Positions 7,216-15,395 of a DNA stretch of 35,749 nucleotides are shown in pieces. The position numbers and the translations under genes were made by a program. Source of the DNA: Pseudomonadota bacterium (GTDB lineage Bacteria > Pseudomonadota > Gammaproteobacteria > Burkholderiales > JAKAFK01). The stretch lies in assembly GCA_021817985.1 (NCBI GenBank), contig JAKAFK010000037.1, forward strand, positions 1 through 35,749, written 5' to 3'. The notes under the pieces were generated by a model, which saw nothing but the letters and a program-made list of their open reading frames with translations, was not told where the DNA came from and made no database searches. Numbering within the stretch: the first letter of the stretch is position 1; the number at the start of each line of letters is the position of its first letter.

Positions 7216-7476
7216 ATGCAAACCATGAATATTTCCCTGCCTGATCCCTTGAAGCGGTTCGTGGACGGGCAGATCGCCCAAGGTCGTTACAGCAGCGTCA
7301 GCGAATATGTGCGGGAACTCATCCGGGCCGATGAGAGACGCAAGGCCGAAGAAGATCTGGAAGCGAAGCTCTTGGAAGGCCTGAACAGCCCGGAGACCGA
7401 GCTGACGCCGGCGGATTGGGCCCGCATCCGCAAGGAAGCCTTGACCAGGCTTGAAGCTCACAAGAAGCCCCGTTGA
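7216..7476 (+). CDS. parD: ParD-like antitoxin
   Basis: The 86-residue protein begins with a ribbon-helix-helix DNA-binding domain (MNISLPDPLKRFVDGQIAQG, then YSSVSEYVRELIR), followed by an acidic linker (AEEDLEAKLLEGLNSPETELT) that would bind the toxin and ends WARIRKEALTRLEAHKKPR. This is the CC2985/ParD family layout. A ribosome binding site (AGGAAGGAGG) precedes the start. The stop codon overlaps the next start (TGATG), typical of type II toxin-antitoxin pairs. The N-terminal domain normally represses the operon. Confidence 0.9.
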   Translation: MQTMNISLPDPLKRFVDGQIAQGRYSSVSEYVRELIRADERRKAEEDLEAKLLEGLNSPETELTPADWARIRKEALTRLEAHKKPR

Positions 7477-7796
7477 TGCCGAAGGTCTACCAGCGCGCGG
7501 CAGCCAGGAGCGACTTGGTGGAACAGTTCGTCTATCTGGCGGAAAACGCTGGGCTGGCGGTAGCTAACCGCTTCATGGCGCAGGCCGAAGAGACTTTTGC
7601 TGAACTGGCGCACGAGCCGCTGATCGGTGCGCCGCTGCAACTGACGCATCCTCGTCTGGAGAAGCTGCGCAAGTGGCGCATCAAGGGTTTTGACAATCAT
7701 CTGGTGTTTTATGAGCCGCACCCGGATGGTGTATCCATCGTGCGCGTGCTGCATGCGGCCCGGGACTGGTGGGGCCTGCTCGGCTTCGAAGGCTAA
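7476..7796 (+). CDS. parE: ParE/RelE-superfamily toxin
   Basis: The 106-residue protein has the ParE layout: an N-terminal strand PKVYQRAAARSDL, two helices (LVEQFVYLAENAGLAVANRF and AEETFAELAHEP), then strands WRIKGFDNHLVFYEPHPDGV and VSIVRVLHAARDW. ParE toxins usually poison gyrase; RelE toxins cleave mRNA, and the sequence alone favours ParE by its partner type. It starts one base inside the antitoxin stop codon; a TTG one codon upstream is less likely. A perfect hairpin follows at 7810-7826. Confidence 0.9.
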   Translation: MPKVYQRAAARSDLVEQFVYLAENAGLAVANRFMAQAEETFAELAHEPLIGAPLQLTHPRLEKLRKWRIKGFDNHLVFYEPHPDGVSIVRVLHAARDWWGLLGFEG

Positions 7797-7809
7797 AGCG
7801 CATGAAGCC

Positions 7810-7826
7810 GCCCAAACTTTTTGGGC
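7810..7826. repeat. hairpin after the toxin gene
   Basis: GCCCAAA, loop CTT, TTTGGGC form a perfect 7-bp stem 14 bases after the toxin stop codon. There is no following T tract, so it is a weak terminator at best; it could also mark the edge of the inserted cassette. Confidence 0.4.
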
Positions 7827-7833
7827 TTGGAAC

Positions 7834-7866
7834 CCCGAGTATCGGCGCAAAAGCGATGTCTCCCGC
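7834..7866 (+). repeat. 33-bp direct repeat, right copy
   Basis: Perfect copy of 6952-6984. Here it is not within an intact reading frame of the small gene, so it looks like the duplicated or residual copy produced when the toxin-antitoxin cassette was acquired. Confidence 0.95.
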
Positions 7867-8090
7867 ATGCCACCCCGGGCGAGCCAGAATGGCCGATTTT
7901 CCCCCGTCATTTAACATAAGATACATTACACGCAATAGTAGTTAGCCGAAAAGCTAGGTTCCTGGGGTTGCAGCCTATATTTTCTATAAGCTGCCCCCGT
8001 TTAGCCGATACATGGCGGAAACGGTCAGCCACCAGGCTCCGGAAGAATGCTCAAACGGAACAGTAGCCCGGCGCGGACCGCGCTGATGAA
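7867..8090. other. AT-richer intergenic region
   Basis: No gene was recognised between the right repeat and the next promoter candidate. The base composition is more AT-rich than the neighbours, consistent with a regulatory or transferred segment. Confidence 0.35.
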
Positions 8091-8119
8091 TTTTCAATCA
8101 TGATAAAGTGGAATACAAT
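8091..8119 (+). promoter_or_regulatory. candidate promoter for the alpha-CTD/sigma-4-like pair
   Basis: TTTTCA at 8091-8096 and TACAAT at 8114-8119 are separated by 17 bases in an AT-rich stretch, about 70 bases before the first gene of the pair. It matches the sigma-70 consensus at 4 of 6 and 5 of 6 positions. Confidence 0.4.
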
Positions 8120-8184
8120 CGCCATTTAGCCAAAAAAATACAGCAAGTTCTTGAGATAACAAAAAAGTCCAGGGACCACATTGT

Positions 8185-8736
8185 TTGGCCAATTCAAAGC
8201 CACCGCTGAAGGAGCCGTTAACCGACGGCCCACAGAGTTCGGTTAATTCGCCCTCGACGAACCTCGATAGCGCCGGGGGAAACCATCCTGCACTGGCGCG
8301 GCCCATCACCGAACTTGTGCTCCGACGGGGTTCGGTTCGCCTGAAAAATGTGATTCTTTCGGCCGTCCGTACTGGGCGAATTCCCTGCGCGACCGTCGGG
8401 GAATATTTGCTCGCATACCCTGAAAGCGCCGCGAGATTTCTGCGCCTACCCAGCATGGGAATTAAGTCATGTGACGAGCTGACACGCCTGGTCGAGAACG
8501 CATCCAGCAGGCTGGAGGACGCGAATGAGACCGCTGGAACCATCGACACGGCAATAGTACTCCGGCGAGACGCTGAATACACCGGTGCCAAGCGCCCAGC
8601 TTTCGACGGCCTTAGAGAGCTTCTGGTGATTAATCCTGATCATGGTGCTGTCCAGGCAAGGGGGCGCGACCCTGCAATATCGGCATGGGCCGACTCATTC
8701 CATTCGGATGATCCCCCCCACCCCCGCTGGTTATGA
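8185..8736 (+). CDS. unknown protein with RNA polymerase alpha-CTD-like domain
   Basis: The 183-residue frame has no ATG near its beginning; TTG at 8185, after AGGGAC, is the likeliest start, and the next ATG is at codon 91. Residues about 45-105 (LRRGSVRLKNVILSAV, then TVGEYLLAYPESAARFLRLP and SMGIKSCDELTRLVE) match the helix-hairpin-helix layout of the RNA polymerase alpha C-terminal domain, which binds UP-element DNA and activators. The rest is low-complexity or unknown. The last codons cross a run of seven C (8713-8719), and the next frame, with a sigma region 4-like domain, starts at an ATGA overlap. The two may be one protein joined by frameshift or two coupled proteins. It lies upstream of the cas genes on the same strand. 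Confidence 0.55.
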   Translation: MANSKPPLKEPLTDGPQSSVNSPSTNLDSAGGNHPALARPITELVLRRGSVRLKNVILSAVRTGRIPCATVGEYLLAYPESAARFLRLPSMGIKSCDELTRLVENASSRLEDANETAGTIDTAIVLRRDAEYTGAKRPAFDGLRELLVINPDHGAVQARGRDPAISAWADSFHSDDPPHPRWL

Positions 8737-9230
8737 TAAACGCCCTGCTAAAAGGCTTGCAGCCCCGCGAAGCAGACGTGCTCCGACGCCGATATGGTCT
8801 AGGCGGATGCTGCAGCGAAACGCTGGAACACCTTGCCGGCGAGTATGGGCTTACGCGAGAGCGCATCCGGCAGGTTGAGAAAGAGGCTCTCGCCCGGCTA
8901 TCCGAGCTCCCAGTGCGAGCCATTCGGCGCTCGCTGGACGCCCATCTGGCACTGCTGTGGGACGCTATAACGCGGAGTCGCGGAGTACTCCTCCTTCCGG
9001 GCCTTGATGGGGAGATGCTATTAGTAGACCAGGAAACGCGTCTGGCCATCGAGATCGTCTATAGGTCACTGGTCCAGTGGCTCGGATCATTTGTGTTCAG
9101 AACCGACAAAGGATGGTTCACTGACCTCGCTGTCGCCTCCAATTTTACCAACATGGTCTCGCAAGTACGGCGAGTTCATTTGGCTGGGCTGACGCAACAG
9201 CCTGGCCCGGCTGGGCGACGGGCGCTATGA
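8733..9230 (+). CDS. sigma-70 region-4-like DNA-binding protein
   Basis: The 165-residue frame opens with MINALLKGLQPREADVLRRR, then YGLGGCCSETLEHLAGEYG and LTRERIRQVEKEALARL, a close match to region 4 of primary sigma factors (the helix-turn-helix that reads the -35 element, including RERIRQ.E..AL..L). Regions 1-3 are absent, so it cannot be a complete sigma factor. Residues 70-140 (LLWDAITRSRGVLLLPGLDG, FVFRTDKGWFTDL) are unrecognised. The last 15 or so residues read into a WYL-domain gene remnant in another phase, so the native C-terminus is probably lost. With the preceding alpha-CTD-like domain it resembles alpha-CTD plus sigma-4 regulatory proteins of unknown target. Confidence 0.6.
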   Translation: MINALLKGLQPREADVLRRRYGLGGCCSETLEHLAGEYGLTRERIRQVEKEALARLSELPVRAIRRSLDAHLALLWDAITRSRGVLLLPGLDGEMLLVDQETRLAIEIVYRSLVQWLGSFVFRTDKGWFTDLAVASNFTNMVSQVRRVHLAGLTQQPGPAGRRAL

Positions 9231-9409
9231 ACTGCGCGTGCCGTATTCGGATTCGCGGGAACTTGTCATGAACGTCGTCCAATTCAGGCCAGATGGAGGT
9301 TGTGGTGCGGAAATTACTCAGAGAGGCTGTCAAATCCCTGCATGGCTCGGCGGCAAGCCAGTATCGGCGTCGGAAGGTGGCGGGCTCAGGATTTGGGAAC
9401 GACGTCTGA
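9196..9409 (+). pseudogene. WYL-domain transcriptional regulator, C-terminal remnant
   Basis: From 9196 one phase reads NSLARLGDGRYELRVPYSDS, then RELVMNVVQFRPD, which matches the end of WYL-domain regulators (pattern DGRYEL.VPYSDSRELVMDIL.FGPD). At about 9292 the match moves to another phase, MEVVVRKLLREAVKSL, ending at TGA 9409. So the gene has lost its 5' part and carries a frameshift. WYL-type regulators are common just upstream of cas3 in type I-E loci, so this is likely the decayed native regulator. The cas3 start lies 14 bases further on. Confidence 0.65.
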
Positions 9410-9422
9410 TACAGAGCTACCG

Positions 9423-12119
9423 GTGACCAACGTTTCGGAGAACCATCTGAAGCCATTGTGGGCCAAATCCTGCCAACTAGGCAGCGAGCACTGGCATCCT
9501 CTTGTCCTGCATTTGCTGGATGTCGCGGCCTGCGCCGATGCCATCCTTGCGCGCGAGCCGGAAAGCACGCGCCACCGGCTCGCGGCGGTGTTGGGTTTGC
9601 CTTGGGAGGTGGCCCATCCGTGGTTGCTGTTGCTGATCGCCTGCCACGACCTAGGCAAAGGCTGCCCAGGGTTTCAGTGCAAGTGGAAAAATCTGTCCGG
9701 CCTGGACGCTGGGCCAAGCCCGGATACCACAGTCAATCACGGGTTCGTCAGCCAGGTGGAATTAAGGAAATTACTGATCGAACTCGGCTGGCCTGAGGAA
9801 ACGGCAGGGTTGGTCGCCGATGCGGTGGGCTGTCATCACGGCGAGCGCGCAAGTTCTACGACGATCGAGAGAATCGAGGCCAATCCATTCCGGAGCACAC
9901 TTGGCAAACCCGACTGGCATCGTGCTCGGCGCGCCATTTTCGAAGCCTTGATCGCGGTCTTCGCTCCCACCTCGTCGCCGACCAAGCGCGCGTTGAGCGG
10001 TCCCGATTTCATGTTGCTTGCGGGCCTCACCAGTTTCGCCGACTGGATCGGCTCGAATGAGGCGTTTTTCCCATTCGGCGCACCCGAGGACTGTGACGAT
10101 CTGGCTGCATGGTTCAATAAGCGACGCGAGCAGAATGCCGAGGAGGCGCTGAATCAAACCGCCTGGCTGCCGCGAACGCCTCTAATCAACTCCGCCAGCG
10201 CCTTCGGCGCCGTATTCGGCTTCAAGCCACGTCCGTTGCAGCAGGCGATGGTCGATGCGCTGGCTACCCTCGACCGACCCGCGATTCTGCTGGTTGAAGC
10301 GCCGATGGGCGAAGGCAAGACTGAAGCGGCACTTTACGCCCATCTGGAATTGCAGCGGCGGCTCGGGCATCGGGGACTCTACGTCGCGCTGCCGACCAAG
10401 GCGACCGGCAACGCCATGTTCAGCCGCGTTCTCAAGTTTTTGCGCAGCCAGCACTGCAACCGCCGGCTGGACCTGCAACTGTTGCACAGCGGCGCGCTGC
10501 TCAACGACGATTTCCAGAAGCTCAAACTCAACAGCATTTACGACGCCGCCCAAGGCGGCGAGGTGCGCGCCGGCGAATGGTTCACGCACAAGAAGCGCGC
10601 GCTGCTGTCGGAATATGGCGTCGGCACCATCGACCAAGCGCTTCTGACCATCCTGCCGGTGCGCCATCAGTTCGTGCGCCTGTGGGGGCTGGCGAACCGC
10701 GTCGTCGTGTTCGACGAAATCCACGCCTACGACGCCTACACCGGCACGCTGTTGCTGCACCTGCTGCGCTGGCTGCTGGCCCTAGACGCGTCGGTGGTCC
10801 TGCTATCGGCGACCTTGCCGCCACAGATTCGCCGCCAGCTCGCGGAACTGGTCGGCCAGCAGCCGCCGGAGCGCGAGGCCGCCTACCCGCGTATCTCGGT
10901 CTACCAGCCGGGCGAGGCCGTGCGTCAGTTGCCTTTCGACGCCGACCCTAAGCGCCGCCTGTCCATCCGCGTCGAGCCCGTCGCCGCCGACCTCGCCGCG
11001 ATCCAGGCCGCGTTCGACGCGAGGCTTGTCGATGGCGGCTACGCACTTGCGCTGACGAACACCGTGCAGCGCGCGCAGGATTTGTACCGGGATTACGGCG
11101 CGGGCGAGCCGCTGCGGATCGACGGCGAGCCAATAGGCAAGCGCCTGTCCGACAGCACGGAGGTCTATCTCTTCCACGCGCGCTTCCCCGCCGACGCCCG
11201 GCAACGCCGCGAAGACGCCGTACTGAAGCTCTTCGGCCCGCCCGATCCGGATGCGCCCGCCCCACGCATGGGCCGGAAAATTCTCATCGCCACCCAGGTC
11301 GCCGAGCAAAGCCTGGATCTCGACTTCGACCTCATCGCCACCGACCTCGCGCCCATCGACCTGCTTCTGCAACGCGCCGGGCGGCTTTGGCGGCACGCGC
11401 GCGGCGCGCGCCCCGTGAGCGAGCCAACCCTCATCGTCGCCGGACTCCTGGAAGACCCGCCGCCCACGTTCGGCAGGCCTTTGTGGTGGAGTGCCGTCTA
11501 TCGCGAAGACACGTTGCTCCGAACCCGCAGCCTGCTACGCGGCAAAGCATTTCTGCAACTGCCCGATGACATCGACTCGCTAGTGGCGTCCGTCTACGAG
11601 GAAGCTGCCGAAGTCGAAGCGTCGCTCGAAGGGCGGCTCGACCGCGCCATGCAGGATGCGTTAGGTAAGGAATACGCCCAAGTCGGCGAAGCACATCAGG
11701 CCATCATCGGCGTGCCCGACGACGCCTCGTGGAAAACTGGCGCGCGCTTCACGCTGTATGACGACGACGAACCCGGCGTCCACGCCAGCCTCAAGGTCCG
11801 AACACGGCTTGGCGAGGATTCCGTCGTCGCCGTTCCACTCTCCGATGCGGACGTCTTCGCTCCCGCGGTCACGCCCGAATTCGGCCAGGCCAAAACCTGG
11901 CTCCTGCGTGCCATGAGCCTGTCGCGCAAGGGCGTTGTCAAGCGGCTGCAAGCGCGCGGCGTACCGGAAGGCTGGCGGCAAAGCGCCTTGCTGCGCAATG
12001 CCTATCCGCTGCACCTCGATGCCGATTCCCGCTGGATCGAAGACCCCAAGGTTCAACTCTCCAGCGAGCTGGGCCTGATTTACGAAAACAAGGAGACCGA
12101 ATGCGTCAGTTCAACCTGA
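9423..12119 (+). CDS. cas3: Cas3 nuclease-helicase (type I-E)
   Basis: The 898-residue protein (GTG start at 9423) has an N-terminal HD nuclease domain with H..DVA (about residue 30), HDLGKG (about 74) and VGCHHGE (about 137), then a superfamily 2 helicase: Walker A EAPMGEGKTEAA (about 290), DEIH box VVVFDEIHAYD (about 430), VLLSATLP motif III, and ATQVAEQSLDLDFD with QRAGRLWRH motif VI. It unwinds and degrades DNA marked by Cascade. The frame is open from 9300, but residues before VTNVSENHLKPLWAKS are WYL-remnant sequence in another phase and conserved Cas3 begins there, so the GTG is preferred; no strong ribosome binding site is seen. It overlaps cas8e by 19 bases. All catalytic motifs look intact. 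Confidence 0.95.
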   Translation: MTNVSENHLKPLWAKSCQLGSEHWHPLVLHLLDVAACADAILAREPESTRHRLAAVLGLPWEVAHPWLLLLIACHDLGKGCPGFQCKWKNLSGLDAGPSPDTTVNHGFVSQVELRKLLIELGWPEETAGLVADAVGCHHGERASSTTIERIEANPFRSTLGKPDWHRARRAIFEALIAVFAPTSSPTKRALSGPDFMLLAGLTSFADWIGSNEAFFPFGAPEDCDDLAAWFNKRREQNAEEALNQTAWLPRTPLINSASAFGAVFGFKPRPLQQAMVDALATLDRPAILLVEAPMGEGKTEAALYAHLELQRRLGHRGLYVALPTKATGNAMFSRVLKFLRSQHCNRRLDLQLLHSGALLNDDFQKLKLNSIYDAAQGGEVRAGEWFTHKKRALLSEYGVGTIDQALLTILPVRHQFVRLWGLANRVVVFDEIHAYDAYTGTLLLHLLRWLLALDASVVLLSATLPPQIRRQLAELVGQQPPEREAAYPRISVYQPGEAVRQLPFDADPKRRLSIRVEPVAADLAAIQAAFDARLVDGGYALALTNTVQRAQDLYRDYGAGEPLRIDGEPIGKRLSDSTEVYLFHARFPADARQRREDAVLKLFGPPDPDAPAPRMGRKILIATQVAEQSLDLDFDLIATDLAPIDLLLQRAGRLWRHARGARPVSEPTLIVAGLLEDPPPTFGRPLWWSAVYREDTLLRTRSLLRGKAFLQLPDDIDSLVASVYEEAAEVEASLEGRLDRAMQDALGKEYAQVGEAHQAIIGVPDDASWKTGARFTLYDDDEPGVHASLKVRTRLGEDSVVAVPLSDADVFAPAVTPEFGQAKTWLLRAMSLSRKGVVKRLQARGVPEGWRQSALLRNAYPLHLDADSRWIEDPKVQLSSELGLIYENKETECVSST

Positions 12120-13681
12120 TCGACGAAGCCTGGATACCCGTTCGCAAACTCGATGGCGCGCGCGTCGAACTCGGCATCCGCGACACCTTGCTGCAAGCGA
12201 AAAACATCGCAGTGATCGAAGACGCCTCGCCGCTGGTTGTGGCCGCCCTGCATCGCTTCCTGCTCGCCGTGCTCTACCGTGTACTAGAAGGGCCGACGGA
12301 CATCGATCAGGCCAAAGCGTGGTTCAAGTGCGGGCTGCCGGCTGACAAGATCGATGCGTATCTTAACAATTGGCGGGATCGGTTCTGGCTGTTTGACAAG
12401 CAATATCCTTTCTTCCAGATTCCCGATTTCGAGCCCAAAACCTGGCGCGCGTGGACAGCGCTCGCCGCCGAGCACAACGCCGACAACGCCAAAGTGCTGT
12501 TCGACCACGTCGATGTCACGCGGCCTGACGCCGTCCCGCCGGCGGCTGCGACGCGCTGGCTGCTGGCGGCGCAAACCTTTTCCGTGAGCGCGGGGAAAAG
12601 CGAGCTGTCGCACACCGGCACCGCTCCATCGGCGACGGCGGCGATGGTCCTGCCGCTGGGCCGCCAGTTGGAAGACACCTTGCTGTTGAATCTCGTGCCG
12701 CAGAACCGTGCGGTGTGCGCGTGCGATCGGCCCATCTGGGAGCGCGATCCGGAGTCGGTGGCGAGCTTGAAGGCAGGTGCAAAACGCGTCATCGCAGGCT
12801 ACGCCGACCGCTACACCTGGCGCACGCGGTCGATCCGGATGCGTGGCGACGAAAACAGTCGCGTGCGCACGCTCGCCTTCGCCTCCGGCGTGGAGAACGC
12901 TTCGAAAGATGGCATCGACCCCATGCTCGGCTACCGCATCGACGACAAGAACGGCAAGCTACCAATCCTGTTCCACGAGCGCGGGCTGTGGCGTGACTTC
13001 GATTCTCTGCTGCCGGACGAGGCAAAGCTCGCGCCCGAAGTTATCGAGCACGCGACAGCATTGACACGCTTTGATCGCACGCGCTTTCCACGCTCTGTCA
13101 TGGTGCTGGGGCAGTCGAACAGCAAAGCCAAAATCGACTTCTGGCGCATGGAACGCTATGCGTTACCCGAGCGACTAGCCAGCGATGTCCATGCCCGAAG
13201 CGAGATACGACAATTGTTGAGCGACGCCGAACTATCTGAGAAATCATTGGATGCGGCGCTCAGAGACTGGGCCAAATCGATGATTACAAAAGGCGAGCGC
13301 GATCTACAGCCTGACAAATGGGCTAATGGGAAATGGATTCCAGGCGATGTCAGCAAAGTAATCGGCAAGATGTCACCGGATGCGCCTCCAGCGCCTGCCC
13401 TGATCTACTGGTCCACGCTCGAAGCCGCCTTCCACGAGGTTCTGCGCAGCTACACCGCCGAATCCGACCCCGACGCCATCCGCCTCTTCTGGCTGAAAAC
13501 CGTGCGCTCGACCCTGCGTGACGCTTGGCGGCGGCATGCGGCGTCCGTCTCGACCAGGGACGCCTGGGCCATCCGCGCGCTGGTGCATGCCGAAGCGCAG
13601 GTCAACAAGCGAGTCGGCGCGTTGAACAAGGAAATCCACGAGTACGAAACCTATCGCCAATCGCAGGAGGAACCAGCATGA
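12101..13681 (+). CDS. cas8e: Cas8e (Cse1/CasA), Cascade large subunit
   Basis: The 526-residue protein opens with MRQFNLIDEAWIPVRKLDG, the signature N-terminus of Cse1, and contains the conserved FWLFDKQYPFFQIP segment and a C-terminal helical bundle. In type I-E this subunit recognises the PAM and recruits Cas3. The length is close to E. coli CasA (about 500). Its ATG lies inside the last codons of cas3, and its stop overlaps the cas11 start by ATGA, so it sits in a tightly coupled operon. Confidence 0.95.
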   Translation: MRQFNLIDEAWIPVRKLDGARVELGIRDTLLQAKNIAVIEDASPLVVAALHRFLLAVLYRVLEGPTDIDQAKAWFKCGLPADKIDAYLNNWRDRFWLFDKQYPFFQIPDFEPKTWRAWTALAAEHNADNAKVLFDHVDVTRPDAVPPAAATRWLLAAQTFSVSAGKSELSHTGTAPSATAAMVLPLGRQLEDTLLLNLVPQNRAVCACDRPIWERDPESVASLKAGAKRVIAGYADRYTWRTRSIRMRGDENSRVRTLAFASGVENASKDGIDPMLGYRIDDKNGKLPILFHERGLWRDFDSLLPDEAKLAPEVIEHATALTRFDRTRFPRSVMVLGQSNSKAKIDFWRMERYALPERLASDVHARSEIRQLLSDAELSEKSLDAALRDWAKSMITKGERDLQPDKWANGKWIPGDVSKVIGKMSPDAPPAPALIYWSTLEAAFHEVLRSYTAESDPDAIRLFWLKTVRSTLRDAWRRHAASVSTRDAWAIRALVHAEAQVNKRVGALNKEIHEYETYRQSQEEPA

Positions 13682-14229
13682 GCGGATTCATCGCATGGCT
13701 GGAAGACATGAACGAGGGGGATACCAAGGTGCGCGCCGTGCTCCGGCACAGCCTCGCGTTCGACCCCGGCGCACACATCCCGGCCTTTCCCTACGTCGAG
13801 CCTTTCTTGAAAGGCGAGGCGGAAGGCTGGCGCAGACAGATGTACTACCTCGTCGCCAGTCTGTGGGCGGCGCACTGGCGCGAAGGCCGGGCTGACTCAA
13901 CAATCCAACTGGCAGTAGCGGTTGGGCGCTTAGATCTGGAGCGAAAAAAATCGCTGAGCGCGGACGACCGGCGTAAGCCCACTACCTCCACTAGTACCGA
14001 GAAGCGATTCATCACGCTTTTGGACGCGGATGAAGAGCAACTCCCGCACCGTCTGCGCCAGATGGTCGCGCTGCTGAACGAGCAGCCGCTCGACTTCCAG
14101 GCCTTGCTGAACGACTTGCTGTTCTGGAATTGCGACGACAAGCGCGTGCAGAACGCCTGGGCGCGCGATTTCTACCGCGCCATCAATCCCGCTGAAACCT
14201 TTGAAGCCGAAACGGAGACCGCCCAATGA
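13678..14229 (+). CDS. cas11: Cas11 (Cse2/CasB), Cascade small subunit
   Basis: The 183-residue helical protein starts at the ATGA overlap with cas8e after AGGAGGAACC; the longer frame from 13525 is a read-through of another phase. It shows the Cse2 pattern: LRHSLAFDPGAHIPAFPYVE, then a helix with YYLVASLWAAHW, then EKRFITLLDADEEQLPHRLR and LLNDLLFWNCDDKRVQNAWA with basic residues that contact the crRNA and target strand. Two copies are present per Cascade complex in E. coli. Its stop again overlaps the next start. Confidence 0.93.
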   Translation: MSGFIAWLEDMNEGDTKVRAVLRHSLAFDPGAHIPAFPYVEPFLKGEAEGWRRQMYYLVASLWAAHWREGRADSTIQLAVAVGRLDLERKKSLSADDRRKPTTSTSTEKRFITLLDADEEQLPHRLRQMVALLNEQPLDFQALLNDLLFWNCDDKRVQNAWARDFYRAINPAETFEAETETAQ

Positions 14230-15392
14230 AACAACTGATCGAGATTCACGTCCTACAGAACTTCGCGCCCTCCAACCTCAACCGCGACGACACCGGTGCG
14301 CCCAAGGACGCTTTCTTCGGCGGCACGCGTCGGGGGCGTGTGTCGAGCCAGTGCAACAAGCGCGCGGTCCGGCAGTATTTCGACGAAAAGATCCGTGAAG
14401 GCGTGTTCAGCCCAGACCAGCTCGCCGTGCGCACCAAGCGCGTCTATCAGGCAGTCGCCGATGCGCTCGACGGCAAGCGCGACCTGGCGGAAGCGCGCGC
14501 CAAGACCGAACGCGCACTGTCCTACGTCAAGCTCAAGGCGGCGGAAGGCGGCAAGACGCAATACCTTCTTTTCCTCGGTCGGCGGGAAATCGCGGCGCTG
14601 GCGCGCACCATCGACCAACATTGGGATTCGATCATCGAAGTCGAAGAGCCGCAGGCCGAAGACGGCGCGGGTAAGAAGAAAGCCAAAACGAAGAAGGACG
14701 CTGCGGGCAGCGCGCCTAAGGAGGTGAAAGACCAGATCGAAGCGATCTTCAACGGCGGAAAGGCGGTAGACGTGGCGCTATTCGGCCGCATGCTCGCCGA
14801 CATGCCCGAGAATAACCAGAACGCCGCCTGCCAGGTCGCACACGCAATCTCGACCCACGCGGTCGAGCGCGAATTCGACTTCTACACAGCGGTGGACGAC
14901 CTGAAGCCGCAAGATACGGCGGGCGCGGACATGATGGGTACGGTCGAATTCAACTCGGCATGCTATTACCGCTATGCGGCTGTAGATTGGGAAAAGTTGG
15001 TGGCGAACCTGCAGGGCGACGCCGATCTGGCGGCGAAAGGATTGCGCGTGTTCCTGCAAGGCTTCGTGCTCGCCGAACCCACCGGCAAGCAAAACAGCTT
15101 CGCCGCGCATAACCCGCCGGAATTCGTCGCCGTGACGGTATGCCGCGACGCGGCCCCGCGCAACCTCGCCAACGCCTTCGAAACCCCGATTCGTGCCAAG
15201 CCCGACGAGTCGCTGACACACAAGTCAGCAGAAGCGCTGGCGACCAAGGCGAGCATTCTCGACAAAGCCTATCCGCGCAAGGGAAAAACCTTCGTGCTCA
15301 ATCTCGCGCAGGCCCAGATTGGTGGCCTGGGCAGCGAACACGAATCGCTCGACGCGGTGCTCGATGGCGCACTCGCCGCCGTGCAGGAATAA
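14226..15392 (+). CDS. cas7e: Cas7e (Cse4/CasC), Cascade backbone
   Basis: The 388-residue protein begins IEIHVLQNFAPSNLNRDDTG and continues KDAFFGGTRRGRVSSQCNKR, the conserved crRNA-binding RAMP region of type I-E Cas7. Later segments include FDFYTAVDDL and the glycine-containing DMMGTVEFNSACYYRYAAVD. Around residues 140-165 there is a charged, Lys-rich insertion (EEPQAEDGAGKKKAKTKKD) that makes it about 25 residues longer than E. coli CasC; such insertions occur in other family members. Six copies polymerise along the crRNA. The start overlaps the cas11 stop (ATGA). Confidence 0.95.
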   Translation: MKQLIEIHVLQNFAPSNLNRDDTGAPKDAFFGGTRRGRVSSQCNKRAVRQYFDEKIREGVFSPDQLAVRTKRVYQAVADALDGKRDLAEARAKTERALSYVKLKAAEGGKTQYLLFLGRREIAALARTIDQHWDSIIEVEEPQAEDGAGKKKAKTKKDAAGSAPKEVKDQIEAIFNGGKAVDVALFGRMLADMPENNQNAACQVAHAISTHAVEREFDFYTAVDDLKPQDTAGADMMGTVEFNSACYYRYAAVDWEKLVANLQGDADLAAKGLRVFLQGFVLAEPTGKQNSFAAHNPPEFVAVTVCRDAAPRNLANAFETPIRAKPDESLTHKSAEALATKASILDKAYPRKGKTFVLNLAQAQIGGLGSEHESLDAVLDGALAAVQE

Positions 15393-15395
15393 GCC

